Assembly: GCA_964007475.1 (NCBI GenBank)
Contig: OZ023273.1
Location: forward strand, 14,397,922 to 14,461,921
From: Hybos culiciformis
Taxonomy: Eukaryota > Arthropoda > Insecta > Diptera > Hybotidae
Direction: 5' to 3'
DNA length: 64,000 nucleotides
Translations under genes and position numbers: made by a program
Notes under the pieces: model-generated
Seen by the model: only the letters and a program-made list of their open reading frames with translations
What the model was told of the DNA's origin: nothing
Databases searched by the model: none
In this document: piece after piece, positions 52,401 to 58,575 of the stretch
Numbering within the stretch: the first letter of the stretch is position 1
Layout: each line of letters starts with the position of its first letter

Positions 52401-53350
52401 TAAAATTTTTTGTAAAAATAAGGATTTTCCTTTAGATTGATAAATAAATAAAAATAAATAAAAATAAAATAAATAAATAAATAAGTAAACATATAAAATG
52501 ATAGAATTTTTTTCATTAATTACTTACCTACATACCTACTTCCCTACTTGTACCAAGCTAAGTACTTTAGTAGGTAGGTACCTCCTTTTTATTCAACTTT
52601 CTTAGCAAATTTTTAAAAATTAAGAAATTCAAGATTTCTAGGCGTATGTATTGTATACCTAATAGTAGCTTTTATTAAAGAAAACCGATGAAAATACACA
52701 AATATTTATGAACGAACTTACTTACATCTTCACTAAGTTAACAACACAAACATTTAGGTATCACTAAGTAAATTCAAGTTAAAGTAGGTAGGTATCTAAC
52801 TACTTATAATATTAGATCCTCGATTAGATCTAACTGCTTTTTGAGAACCAAATATCGCGAAACCGAATCAAATTGGAAATTCCAACAACATCTGTGCAAA
52901 ATAACATTGAAATTAAGGATTTGAATAGGTATCTTATTATAAATAGAAGGAACTCGTTCATAATTGATTATAAGTAGGTACTTAAAACTTTACTAAAGAA
53001 ATTTTTTTTCTTTCATATTTAAGTAAGGTAGATATGTAGGTGTAGATTGGTAGGTACCTTAGGTTCTGATTATTCAAATAAAAACATTGTAGTTTTAGAT
53101 ATAAGTATGCTAAGTAAACAAAAATTATTGTCGTCCACAAACAAAATAACTACTTATACCTACCTACCTACATGCACGATAACAATACAGAAAAAAAAAT
53201 TAAACTTGGAATTAATATTTTTGAAACTTACCTTGGAATGCAGTTCGGTGGAGTTCTGTCGACTTCCCAAGCCGCAAATAATTTCATTGGGACCGGTTTT
53301 CCTCCACTGCCACCACTTCCACTACTCAATTTTGTTGACTTTTCAGTCAT
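1..53350 (-). CDS. PACS: PACS family sorting protein gene, 5' seven exons (3' end outside window)
   Basis: Spliced gene on the minus strand, coding join 53350-53232, 11487-11089, 10115-9868, 6523-6183, 4685-4412, 2800-2720, 511-1, giving about 657 residues. PACS proteins are cytosolic adaptors that bind acidic-cluster motifs in cargo such as furin and link them to clathrin adaptors and coat proteins for TGN/endosome sorting. Visible landmarks: PMKLFAAWEVDRTPPNC near residue 21, VKMQSSKRTLRSHEI in exon 2, FSLQYPHFIKRDGN before the exon 2/3 junction, [20 protein letters not shown] in exon 3, an acidic serine cluster in exon 4, and FKQKIVALLKRFKVSEEL plus DSGPDM and STPKP in exon 5. All match the order in vertebrate PACS1/PACS2 (about 890-960 residues), so roughly the last third lies left of the window. 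All six introns are GT-AG and phases agree throughout. Intron lengths are about 41744, 973, 3344, 1497, 1611 and 2208. The family assignment is secure; no transcript evidence was available. Confidence 0.93.
1016..1400. mobile_element. MITE-like element with ~30 bp terminal inverted repeats, in a TA microsatellite
   Basis: The left end carries CGTCGGTCGGCGACGCAAAC from 1018, continuing CTCGTAAGT. The right end (about 1368-1400) is its reverse complement with one mismatch in about 30 bases. The element is GC-rich at its ends, has no coding capacity and lies between TA-repeat tracts (about 1006-1016 and 1400-1434), suggesting a TA target. The superfamily is not determined. Confidence 0.75.
1398..1434. 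repeat. (AT)n microsatellite
   Basis: Uninterrupted alternating A and T of about 36 bases directly after the right end of the MITE-like element at 1016-1400. Confidence 0.9.
2720..2800 (-). CDS. PACS: PACS exon 6 (81 nt, residues 461-487, possible cassette exon)
   Basis: A short exon too small to stand out as an open frame. Acceptor ACTTTTTTAG|GTAAAACTG, donor ACACCAG|GTCTGT. It encodes 26 whole codons, KTERRSSDKSDNVIVDSKKS and then NSATTP, a charged Ser-rich linker. It enters and leaves in phase 1, so inclusion or skipping both preserve frame (the Gly/Asp split codons still resolve). The donor GTCTGT is weak. Support comes from the exact phase fit between exons 5 and 7 and the coding-like composition. 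The segment itself is not conserved enough to recognise. Confidence 0.75.
2801..4411 (-). other. PACS intron 5
   Basis: GT-AG intron of 1611 nt. Very AT-rich with an (ATT)n tract near 2926-2946. No transposon ends, coding segment or RNA gene seen. Confidence 0.75.
4412..4685 (-). CDS. PACS: PACS exon 5 (residues 370-460)
   Basis: Acceptor TTTCTCTTCAG|CAACG (phase 0), donor AATCAGG|GTAAGT (phase 1). It encodes QRNFKQKIVALLKRFKVSEE, a highly conserved basic segment of the PACS middle region. RELDALFQELESL follows, then GDDSGPDMDSL and STPKPSIRPFF, aligned with SDSGPDM...STPKPKLRPYF of vertebrate PACS. The reading frame continues past the donor as intron, so a naive open frame here overruns the exon by about 45 codons. 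DSGPDMDS has a phosphodegron-like spacing (DSG-x4-S), but this is only a pattern match. Confidence 0.93.
4686..6182 (-). other. PACS intron 4
   Basis: GT-AG intron of 1497 nt with long A and T runs, including a poly-A tract near 6146-6165. Nothing recognisable inside. Confidence 0.8.
6183..6523 (-). CDS. PACS: PACS exon 4 (residues 256-369, acidic cluster of middle region)
   Basis: Acceptor TTGTTTTTAG|ACCGTG, donor AGTCGG|GTAAGA. It starts with DRVTEYSDEDEENEFSSGED, corresponding to the vertebrate segment [20 protein letters not shown]. In PACS1 such an acidic serine segment contains the CK2-controlled autoregulatory site. A glycine tract (GSGGGGGGVGGGSG, encoded by GGT repeats) and a basic segment HEIRKYRKLQRS follow, then DSDSEFEIKDKG. 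The glycine tract is a triplet-repeat region and may vary in length between individuals. The last codons SR join exon 5 to give SRQRNFKQK, matching TRQQNFKQK in PACS1. Confidence 0.92.
6524..9867 (-). other. PACS intron 3
   Basis: GT-AG intron of 3344 nt. It is AT-rich apart from a GC-rich pocket near 7965-8004 that resembles one end of a hAT element. No coding segment recognised. Confidence 0.8.
7965..8004. mobile_element. Possible isolated hAT-type terminus
   Basis: A GC-rich block ending CTCCCCACCTCTG, which read on the other strand is CAGAGGTGGGGAG, the style of a hAT terminal repeat. It also contains two GGCCGCA/TGCGGCC-like segments. I found no matching opposite end with a target duplication, so this is a weak call for a fragment. 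Confidence 0.3.
9868..10115 (-). CDS. PACS: PACS exon 3 (residues 174-255, end of furin-binding region)
   Basis: Acceptor TTTGTTTTCAG|ACTTG, donor CTGACTG|GTAATT. It encodes [19 protein letters not shown] followed by KTLAEGVIRMDAVLQKSMD, nearly identical in pattern to the PACS sequence [21 protein letters not shown]. The RVSSIPVDHD segment near its end matches SLSSQPIDHED in the vertebrate proteins. The basic run RRKKYK is part of the family signature. Exon length is 248 nt, entering with phase 2 and leaving with phase 1, which fits the neighbouring exons exactly. Confidence 0.95.
10116..11088 (-). other. PACS intron 2
   Basis: GT-AG intron of 973 nt with donor GTATTT and acceptor TTTTCAG. 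AT-rich, nothing else recognised. Confidence 0.85.
11089..11487 (-). CDS. PACS: PACS exon 2 (residues 40-173, furin-binding region with low-complexity insert)
   Basis: Acceptor TTTGTTTCAG|ATTATGC, donor AATAG|GTATTTT. It begins with LCSLTITRLSLLTPLPVD and VKMQSSKRTLRSHEIPIPQ, which align with the vertebrate segment LCSLTLKKL...VKMQGSKRILRSHEI. It ends with ETDLDLHFSLQYPHFIKRDGN. Between the two lies an insert of about 65 residues rich in Asn, Ser, Gln and Gly (including QQTQIQQPQQPLQGGG) where vertebrate PACS has about a dozen residues. The insert sits in a loop position of the cargo-binding domain and is probably disordered. The exon is 399 nt with phase 2 at both ends. Confidence 0.93.
14531..14932. 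mobile_element. MITE candidate with TTCGCATT inverted ends
   Basis: The left end has TTGTTCGCATTCTAA followed by AATTCCACTTATATTCCGG. The right end has the inverse, CATATTCCACAAATATTC then TAATGCGAACA. A further inner GTTCGCATT occurs near 14583. The ends are imperfect inverted repeats about 400 bp apart. No target duplication is clear and there is no coding capacity. Confidence 0.4.
15205..15310. repeat. Diverged relative of the 56.6 kb foldback terminus
   Basis: Contains TTAGTGTAATTTAATGTCAA, shared exactly with the foldback element ends at about 56706 and 57990. Upstream sequence is similar in layout (AGT-CTTC ... then TTTATTAGTGTAA). The motif recurs inverted nearby (AAATTACACTAAG at about 15298), suggesting a decayed copy of the same family. 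Confidence 0.45.
15632..15700. repeat. 22-bp tandem repeat, about 2.5 copies
   Basis: TTTGACAATAATCGTTTGAA is repeated at once, then a partial diverged TTTGACAATAATTGTTC follows after a T-rich spacer. Confidence 0.7.
16574..16729. repeat. 156-bp near-perfect palindrome (MITE-like hairpin)
   Basis: The arms start AAAATTTGTTAT and end ATAACAAATTTT. Each contains CACAAAAACACATGG or its complement, and they meet around TATATCACGAGACC-GTTA-GGTCGAGTGATATA at about 16649. The arm length is about 75 bp with few mismatches. Transcribed within PACS intron 1 it would fold into a long hairpin. It is most likely a small nonautonomous transposon. Confidence 0.75.
17800..18005. mobile_element. Small inverted-repeat element candidate
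   Basis: Left GAAGTTATGCACGGTAGTTG with CACGATTT just inside. The right end, read inverted, has GAAGCTATTCACGGTAGTTA and then CACGATTT. The ends are about 200 bp apart in a locally GC-richer pocket. No clear target duplication and no coding capacity. Confidence 0.45.
20702..21572. mobile_element. hAT nonautonomous DNA transposon with perfect 8-bp TSD
   Basis: The element begins CAGGGGTGGCCAAC and ends GTTGGCCATTCCTG, inverse termini matching at 12 of 14 positions. It is flanked on both sides by ATATAGGT (20694-20701 and 21573-21580), an exact 8-bp target duplication diagnostic of the hAT superfamily. A subterminal CGTGATCGACC motif appears near both ends. Length is 871 bp, too short for a transposase. 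A 65-codon frame inside (21083-21280) has no recognised domain. Confidence 0.92.
21593..22282. mobile_element. 690-bp TA-flanked element with ~130 bp inverted repeats
   Basis: The termini GTACAGGCAAATT and AATTTGCCTGTAC are inverse, with TA on both outer sides (21591-21592, 22283-22284). The inverted similarity continues inward through AAATAAACAAAAAAATTGCG and on to GAGTCCC and AGTGTGCT, about 130 bp per arm at moderate identity. A TA target with long inverted repeats suggests a Tc1/mariner-related nonautonomous element. It lies only 10 bp from the hAT duplication at 21580. Confidence 0.8.
26875..26931. repeat. 19-bp minisatellite, 3 copies
   Basis: Three consecutive units of AAATAATAAATAGTGATGC. 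The first unit differs at two positions; the second and third are identical. Confidence 0.9.
33033..33150. mobile_element. 118-bp hAT-type MITE
   Basis: Begins CAGGGTTGG and ends CCAACCCTG. Flanked by ATTATATG (33025-33032) and ATTATGTG (33151-33158), an 8-bp duplication with one mismatch. The interior is locally GC-rich with CCCCCCGG and GCCCCGGAC segments. It is too short to code; a 100-codon minus-strand frame running through it is incidental. Confidence 0.8.
38872..38910 (-). promoter_or_regulatory. Predicted recursive (ratchet) splice site in PACS intron 1
   Basis: Read on the transcribed (minus) strand the site is CTTTTTTACTCTTTTCAG followed directly by GTAAGAAAATAA. A strong pyrimidine tract and AG acceptor abut a good donor with no exon between, with the junction between 38882 and 38881. 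This is the layout of zero-length-exon recursive splice sites known from long Drosophila introns. The donor regenerated after joining exon 1 would be AAG|GTAAGA. The site lies 14.35 kb below exon 1 and 27.4 kb above exon 2. Confidence 0.6.
51965..52490 (+). mobile_element. 5'-truncated LINE: reverse-transcriptase ORF C-terminus, 3' UTR and A/T-rich tail
   Basis: The plus-strand frame from about 51966 reads FIVRSASMWNRLPNTIKN and then SHKKFAKLILDFF to a stop at about 52088. This is the typical C-terminal segment of Jockey/CR1-like non-LTR retrotransposon polyproteins (S-x-x-WN-x-LP). About 350 bp of 3' UTR follow, then a simple tail of AAATA/AAAT units (52438-52490). Only the last ~40 codons remain, as expected for 5' truncation on insertion. 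The clade is not determined. It is on the strand opposite to PACS. Confidence 0.75.
53232..53350 (-). CDS. PACS: PACS exon 1 (start codon, residues 1-39)
   Basis: The ATG is at 53350-53348. Residues 1-20 form a Ser/Gly-rich leader (SSGSGGSGG), followed by PMKLFAAWEVDRTPPNC, the conserved start of the PACS furin-binding region. A TAA lies in frame three codons upstream of the ATG, so this is the first possible start unless an upstream exon splices in. Human PACS has its own Met within the PMKLFATWEVD motif, so initiation at Met22 is also conceivable. The donor AAG|GTAAGTTT is strong and leaves phase 2, completing Arg40 with the first base of exon 2. The opposite strand carries an open frame across this exon, which is a shadow. 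A TATAAAG-like sequence at 53390-53399 (minus strand CCTATAAAGG) could be a TATA box or the end of a 5' UTR acceptor (TATAAAG|GAAAA). Confidence 0.92.
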
Positions 53351-54070
53351 TTTTCTTTATGTATTTTTGAATTTTTTTTTTTATTATTTTCCTTTATAGG
53401 AAAAATTTTCAAAGAAAAAGAAAATTTAAATTACAAAAAAAAAAAAAATAAAGTTTCCTGCCTGAATTTTAACCCTTTGATTTTTTTATTTTTTCAAACT
53501 AATAAAAATAAAAAATTATAATAAATAAATTACATTTTTTAAATTTTTTTTTTATCAAAAAATTATATTTTTTTGGGAAACACCCTTTCAAAATTTTCTT
53601 TCATTTTTTTTTATTTTATTATTTTATTTTCAATTTATTGACAATTTTTTTTTTTTTTTTTTTTTCTAAATGATTAATAATTTATATTTATTCTTTTATT
53701 AATAATATTATTGTTTTAATTAATTAATTACAACTAATAATTTTCTTTTAAATGAAATTTTTATTGAAAATAATAAGAATGCAAAGAAAAAAAAATTTTT
53801 TTAATCCGCAAATCCGTGAACACGCAAAATGTTTTCTCCATCAATAAAACTTTCGAAATGTCAGAAAAAATAATTTCTCTGTTTTTGAGTGAGTTGTATT
53901 CGCAATTTTATAAAAATGAAAAATAATATGATGCAAACGGAAAGCTGCGCCATTATAAAACAACTTTTCGAAAACAAATATAAATACCAGGTGTATGAAG
54001 CGACATCTTCTGGCCAATAGGTGTAGCAATTTAATTTATTTTTACTTTTGCATAGAAGATATATCTAACT
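53351..54070. other. PACS 5' flank / possible promoter region
   Basis: 720 bp of T- and A-rich DNA upstream of the PACS start. It includes CCTATAAAGG on the minus strand at 53390-53399 and very long T runs (53641-53666). No other coding segment was recognised. Confidence 0.4.
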
Positions 54071-54527
54071 TGCGGGTTACACTTGCTGAAAAAAAAATCA
54101 TAATCATGATTTTTTTTTAATGTATGTGTGAAATTTTGTGTAAAAAAAAAAAATCAAGAAATAATCATGATGAAAAATCATGCTTAAAAAAAAATCAGAG
54201 GGTTGATTTTTTTCTGTCAAAAGAAAAATTTTTGGCTGCCAAAGAAAAAAGTAAACTCTTGAAAGCGCAAACAACAATAATAAAAGCGGCTTGTTATTAC
54301 GGGATTTGAATTTGAATGTTGAAATTTTGAAAAGTCTATTCACTTGTTTAAATGTCCAAATAGCGCCGCCTATGGCCATTTATGGAACGTAGGAGAACAT
54401 ATAAAATTTTTTTTTTCGTGAAATGTGTATGAAAATATGCGATTTGAAATTTTATTTAAGTTATAATTAATTAGTTAATTAATAAAAATGAATAGAAAAA
54501 ATTTTGAGGTCTGCGGAATATCATTAG

Positions 54528-55360
54528 TAGGGTTGTGATTTTTAGGTAATTACCTTTTTTCAGTCGTACGTAATAACAGATTTTTATTAAAATATCTCCA
54601 CGTTTCGAAAAATTTGCTGTAATTTGAGCCCAATATGTTAGCGACTTTTTCTACCTATTTCATGTATTAGCGACTATTTCGACTTTTTTGACTTTTACTG
54701 ACTTTTTTAAACATTTTTGACTTTTTTAGGAACTATTTTACGAATTTTGTTCTTAAATTAAAGGCCGTCATAATGAAAAACATGGATTTTTCAATTTTGA
54801 AAAAAATTTCAAACATGATATCTGGCAGAAGAATGATATTTGCGAACAATATAAAGTTCAGGAATTAATTCCCTTTAAGTACGCCCCTATTACTTCGACA
54901 GAAGTTGAAAGATCATTTTCTATACATAAAATTCTTTTCAGATCTAACCGACAAAAATTTGAATTCCAAAAATTTACGAAAGCATTTTGTAATTAATTGC
55001 AATAAATCAATCAATAATTAATAAACTCGTTTTTAAATTTTTATTTCAAAATCCATGTTCATTTTTTAAGTTTTTTGTGCAATGAAATTTATATTTTTTT
55101 TTAACTTTTAAATGAAATTGCTATATTAATATATTCGCACAATAAATAATATGAAAATCCAAAATTATTATCTTTTTTATCATTCGTAGATTTGAAATTT
55201 TTGTATCAAAATCTAAATTTCTGTAAATTTTTGGGAAATTTTTTTTAACTATTTTTTTAGCGACTTTTTTAGTGTCTTTTTTAGCGACTTTTTTTTGTTT
55301 TTTTAGGAACTTTTTAGGTGTCTAAACAAGGTTTTTAAGGAACTAAAATTCACAAGCCTA
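54528..55360 (+). mobile_element. hAT element remnant with dimerisation domain, perfect 8-bp TSD
   Basis: Termini TAGGGTTGTGATTTTTAGG and inverse TAGGCTTGTGAATTTTAGT. Flanking duplications ATCATTAG at 54520-54527 and 55361-55368 are identical. Inside, the plus-strand frame ending near 54995 encodes FKYAPITSTEVERSFS then FRSNRQKFE, the classic C-terminal hAT transposase dimerisation signature (ExERxFS). The rest of the transposase is missing or full of stops. At 833 bp it is a deleted, nonautonomous copy. Confidence 0.88.
54828..54995 (+). pseudogene. hAT transposase C-terminal dimerisation fragment
   Basis: About 50 codons from DICEQYKVQELIPFKYAP to the stop at about 54993-54995, containing TEVERSFS and a basic tail. 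In intact hAT transposases this region mediates multimerisation at the end of a ~600-residue protein. The RNase-H-like catalytic core is absent, so it cannot act as a transposase. Confidence 0.8.
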
Positions 55361-55987
55361 ATCATTAGCAAACAATTCTATAGGTAGAAATATTTCCAAG
55401 CATTACTTTTTCATCCATGTGAATTATTTATTTACAGAAAAAAATCAAGATTAAAATCAAAGCCAGTATGATTTTTAACTCATAAAAATTTCACACATAC
55501 ATTCAAAAAAAATCAAATCATGATTTTTTTTTCAGCAAGTGTAACCCGCACGTAATCTATGTATTAATAAAAGACGGAAATTGAAAATATTTCATTCTAT
55601 AATTTATTTATCTTATATCTTGTTTGCTTGCACATTTTGGTAATATTTTATTTAGAACTTTGTTTCTTTTTTCTGCTTTTTTTTTTACTACGATGTTTTG
55701 CTCTAGCGAGTCCAGTCTTATTAATTAAATTTTATTCTTTAATTTTTTTTTATAACAGTCTTTTCATGTCATATACAATTTTTGTTTACAATTATTGTTA
55801 CCTATTAAAATATTTATATTTAATTATTAAATAATAATTATTATTAAAAGGATAAGTTATAAATTATTAAGGGCCGTTTGCACCGATTAAACTTAAAAAT
55901 TAAACTTAACTAAGTTATATTTAAATTTAAGTTAATCTTAAATTTAAGTAATTTGCTTTGAAAAAATTATGATAAACTTAACTTAGA

Positions 55988-56386
55988 GCCCAGCCCGTTC
56001 CCAAACTGAAACTTTTTTAGAAACTGAGAAATTATTTTAGTTTCTAGAATTTCTAGTTTTGGAACGACACGATTTTACAGCTGTTATTTTACAATTATTT
56101 TACAAATCAAGATTTTTTGACGTAAAAATCGTTCCGAAATGATATTTTATATTTTAAAAATCTGCAAAGGGAAATTTTAAATTCCCATAACAAACTCAGT
56201 TTATAGGTGTACTTTTTAGTGCACCTCATTTTTAAAAAAAACAAAAAATTGAAAATTTAAGCAGACGTTGCAGATGATACAGATTAAATGTCAATCCTAT
56301 TTCCATTTCTGAAAAAAAGCAATTTTCTTTAGCAGAAAAGGTATATTTTACGATTTAAAAAAGTCTCAGTTTGGGAACGGGCTTTA
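55988..56386. mobile_element. ~400-bp MITE with AGCCCGTTCCCAAACTGA ends
   Basis: Left AGCCCGTTCCCAAACTGAAA and right TCAGTTTGGGAACGGGCT are inverse over about 18 bp, continuing into a matching T/A tract (CTTTTTT/AAAAAAG). CTTAG/TTTAG flank the ends, possibly a short target duplication. No coding capacity. Confidence 0.75.
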
Positions 56387-56637
56387 GTTTTACTTAATTA
56401 AATTTCCTACGAATTTCCCTGTCAAATAAAAAAAAATAATATTTCCAAAAATAATTAAATATTTTTTTATTTATTTTGGGTTTAAATTTAGTTTAAATTA
56501 TACAAATAAATTTAAAAAAAAATGCAAAAAATTATTGGTAATGAAAATATGAAGGTAAGTAAAAAAAATAAAAAAAAAGAAGTGTCCAAATTTGACATAG
56601 AAAAAAAAAATTTGATTTGTTGTCAACATAAAAATAT

Positions 56638-58076
56638 TAGTGCTTCACCCTTAAAAAAATTTAAAAATTTCAAATTCTGAATTTCAAATTGCTAAATGTA
56701 TTTTGTTAGTGTAATTTAATGTCAAAAAAAAGTTTTCGGGTGAACTCTTTTTTTCACTTTTTTTCATAAATTTCAAATAATATGTGAAAAATTGCAAAAA
56801 ATTGGTCTTAGTTTGGCTTTGATTGTAGGGTTACTACAATCTAGACTGAAGTGATTTTTTGATATGTTAGAGAGTATATAACTGGCTCCAGGGTAGGTGA
56901 GGCGGATTTTTTATATTTTGAGTTTTTTGGCCCAAATGAGCCTTTAAAAAACTTGAACATATTTGCTTGGATTCTGAAGTAAAGGTAAAAGATAATAAAA
57001 AATCTCAAACGCAGAAATAAAGCTAAAATACCACTCTCCAGGGCTGGTGACGTGAAATTTTGAATTTCTTTAATTTCCTAAACAATTTTTAATTAATTTC
57101 ATTTATTTCTAAGAATTTTTTTATTTTTTTGATAAATTACAGTTTCTGCACAGAAGTAAAATTCAAATATAGTTTTGTGATTTTCTGGTAGAGGTGTTTT
57201 TCGTACAATTTTTGTCGCATTTTTCACGGAAGTTTATTTTCTGTAAAATAAAACAAAAAAAACTGCAAAAATAGAAAACAGAAATAGCAAACAGAATTTC
57301 ACATGGAGGGGCTCTTAATAACAAAGCTGCCAGAGAAGGATTTTCTTTCCCTAAATTTAGAGGATTTTATTATATCGGGGAAAAATTATGAACAAAAAAA
57401 TATTGAACAAAAAAAATCTCAGGATATTTGCGAAATTTTTTTCATCTGGCATATTTTTTTTTTTGATTTGACAATTAGAATGACAGAACTTGAATTTCAA
57501 ATTTTTTTTTTGTTGTTGTGAATTTCAAATACACGCTCTGAGGCGTGTATTTGAAATTCACAACAACAAAATAAAATTTGAAATTTTACACTAGTGCTTC
57601 ACCCTTAAAAAAATTTAAAAATTTCAAATTCTGAATTTCAAATTCCTAATGTATTTTGTTAGTGTAAAATTTCAAATTTTTTTTTGTTGTTGTGAATTTC
57701 AAATACACGCCTCAGAGCGTGTATTTGAAATTCACAACAACAAAAAAAAATTTGAAATTCAAGTTCTGTCATTCTAATTGTCAAATCAAAAAAAAAAATA
57801 TGCCAGATGAAAAAAATTTCGCAAATTTCCTGAGATTTTTCTTGTTCAATATTTTTTTGTTCATAATTTTTCCCCAAAATAATAAAATCCTCTAAATTTA
57901 GGGAAAGAAAATCCTTCTCTGGCAGCTTTGTTATTAATATTTGAAATTTATGAAAAAAAGTGAAACAAGTGTTCACCCGAAAACTTTTTTTTGACATTAA
58001 ATTACACTAACAAAATACATTAGGAATTTGAAATTCAGAATTTGAAATTTTTAAATTTTTTTAAGGGTGAAGCACT
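56638..58076. mobile_element. Complex foldback element, ~1.4 kb with an extra internal terminus
   Basis: Outer ends are inverse: TAGTGCTTCACCCTTAAAAA at 56638 and TTTTTAAGGGTGAAGCACTA at 58057-58076. Inverted similarity runs about 130 bp through GTAATTTAATGTCAAAAA and GTTTTCGGGTGAAC. A second inverted pair, 57308-57550 versus 57680-57940, carries TAACAAAGCTGCCAGAGAAG in each arm. A third, solitary copy of the terminus lies between the arms (57590-57665). The left arm contains a ~530 bp segment (about 56770-57305) missing from the right arm. Short frames (57303-57521 plus, 57997-57659 minus) are the two copies of the same arm, not genes. Confidence 0.8.
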
Positions 58077-58168
58077 ATTGTGTTGTAAATTTAGGTTTAG
58101 AAAATAATTTTTGTAGGTATTTTTTCTTAATAAAATATTTTTTCATACAAATATCGAATTTAACTAGA

Positions 58169-58525
58169 ACCATAGATTAAGAATACAGAAAGATGGGAAG
58201 CTTCATACAACATTATTTTTGGTATTTTTATGTGAATGTGTTAGTAAAACAAAATAAAATACGTGAAATTTTAAGTTCACAAAATCTATCACTTAATTTA
58301 AATTAAACCATAGATTAAGAATACAGAAAGATTGGAAGCTTCATACAACATTTTTTCAGTCTTTTTTGCTATTTTTATGTGAAGGTGTTAGTAAAACTAA
58401 ATAAAATTCTTTTCATATATTGATAATTGTCACGTATTTTATTTTGTTTTACTAACACATTCACATAAAAATACCAAAAATAATGTCGTATGAAGTTCCC
58501 ATCTTTCTGTATTCTTAATCTATGA
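58169..58525. repeat. Three copies of a ~95-bp unit (two direct, one inverted)
   Basis: Copies at 58169-58265, 58307-58410 and, inverted, 58431-58525. Each contains CCATAGATTAAGAATACAGA or a near match, the TTCATACAAC segment and GTGTTAGTAAAAC. The first and third form a near-perfect inverted pair. This is probably a foldback element that duplicated one arm. Confidence 0.8.
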
Positions 58526-58575
58526 TTAAACTTAAGCAATTTTAAGTGGAACTTTAAATTTGGTGCAAGTAGTTA

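Larger units (their letters stand above)
11488..53231 (-). other. PACS intron 1 (about 41.7 kb)
   Basis: Delimited by exon 1 donor AAG|GTAAGTTT and exon 2 acceptor TTTGTTTCAG. It holds a MITE candidate (14531-14932), a palindrome (16574-16729), a small inverted-repeat element (17800-18005), a hAT element (20702-21572), a TA-flanked element (21593-22282), a 19-bp minisatellite (26875-26931), a hAT MITE (33033-33150), a recursive splice site (38881/38882) and a LINE fragment (51965-52490). The remaining DNA is AT-rich. From about 43 kb rightward it is dense in TAAGTACTTA/GTAGGTACCT-type motifs. No nested gene was recognised; the frames of 60-119 codons inside it are Leu/Ile/Phe/Lys/Asn-rich without domains. 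Confidence 0.85.
54071..55550. mobile_element. DNA transposon with ~75-bp inverted repeats, interrupted by a hAT insertion
   Basis: The left end begins TGCGGGTTACACTTGCTG; the right end is CAGCAAGTGTAACCCGCA. The inverted similarity extends through an A-run, ATCATGATTTTTTTT and ATGTATGTGTGAAATTTT, about 75 bp in all. Removing the inner hAT (54528-55360) and one target copy leaves about 640 bp without a recognised transposase. I could not find a convincing target duplication, so its superfamily is open. Confidence 0.8.
55872..58570. mobile_element. Possible outer MITE opened by nested insertions
   Basis: The left end is GGCCGTTTGCACCGATTAAA followed by ACTTAA-type repeats. The right end near 58550-58570, read inverted, gives TTGCACCAAATTTAAAG then ACTTAAAATTG. 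Both share TTGCACC plus TTAAACTTAA-like sequence. Between them sit the elements at 55988-56386, 56638-58076 and 58169-58525. The pairing is plausible but imperfect. Confidence 0.4.

Noticed and set aside
53047..53399. Overlapping plus-strand frames of 107 and 75 codons
   Set aside because: They are antisense to PACS exon 1, whose minus-strand translation matches a known family with correct splice phase.
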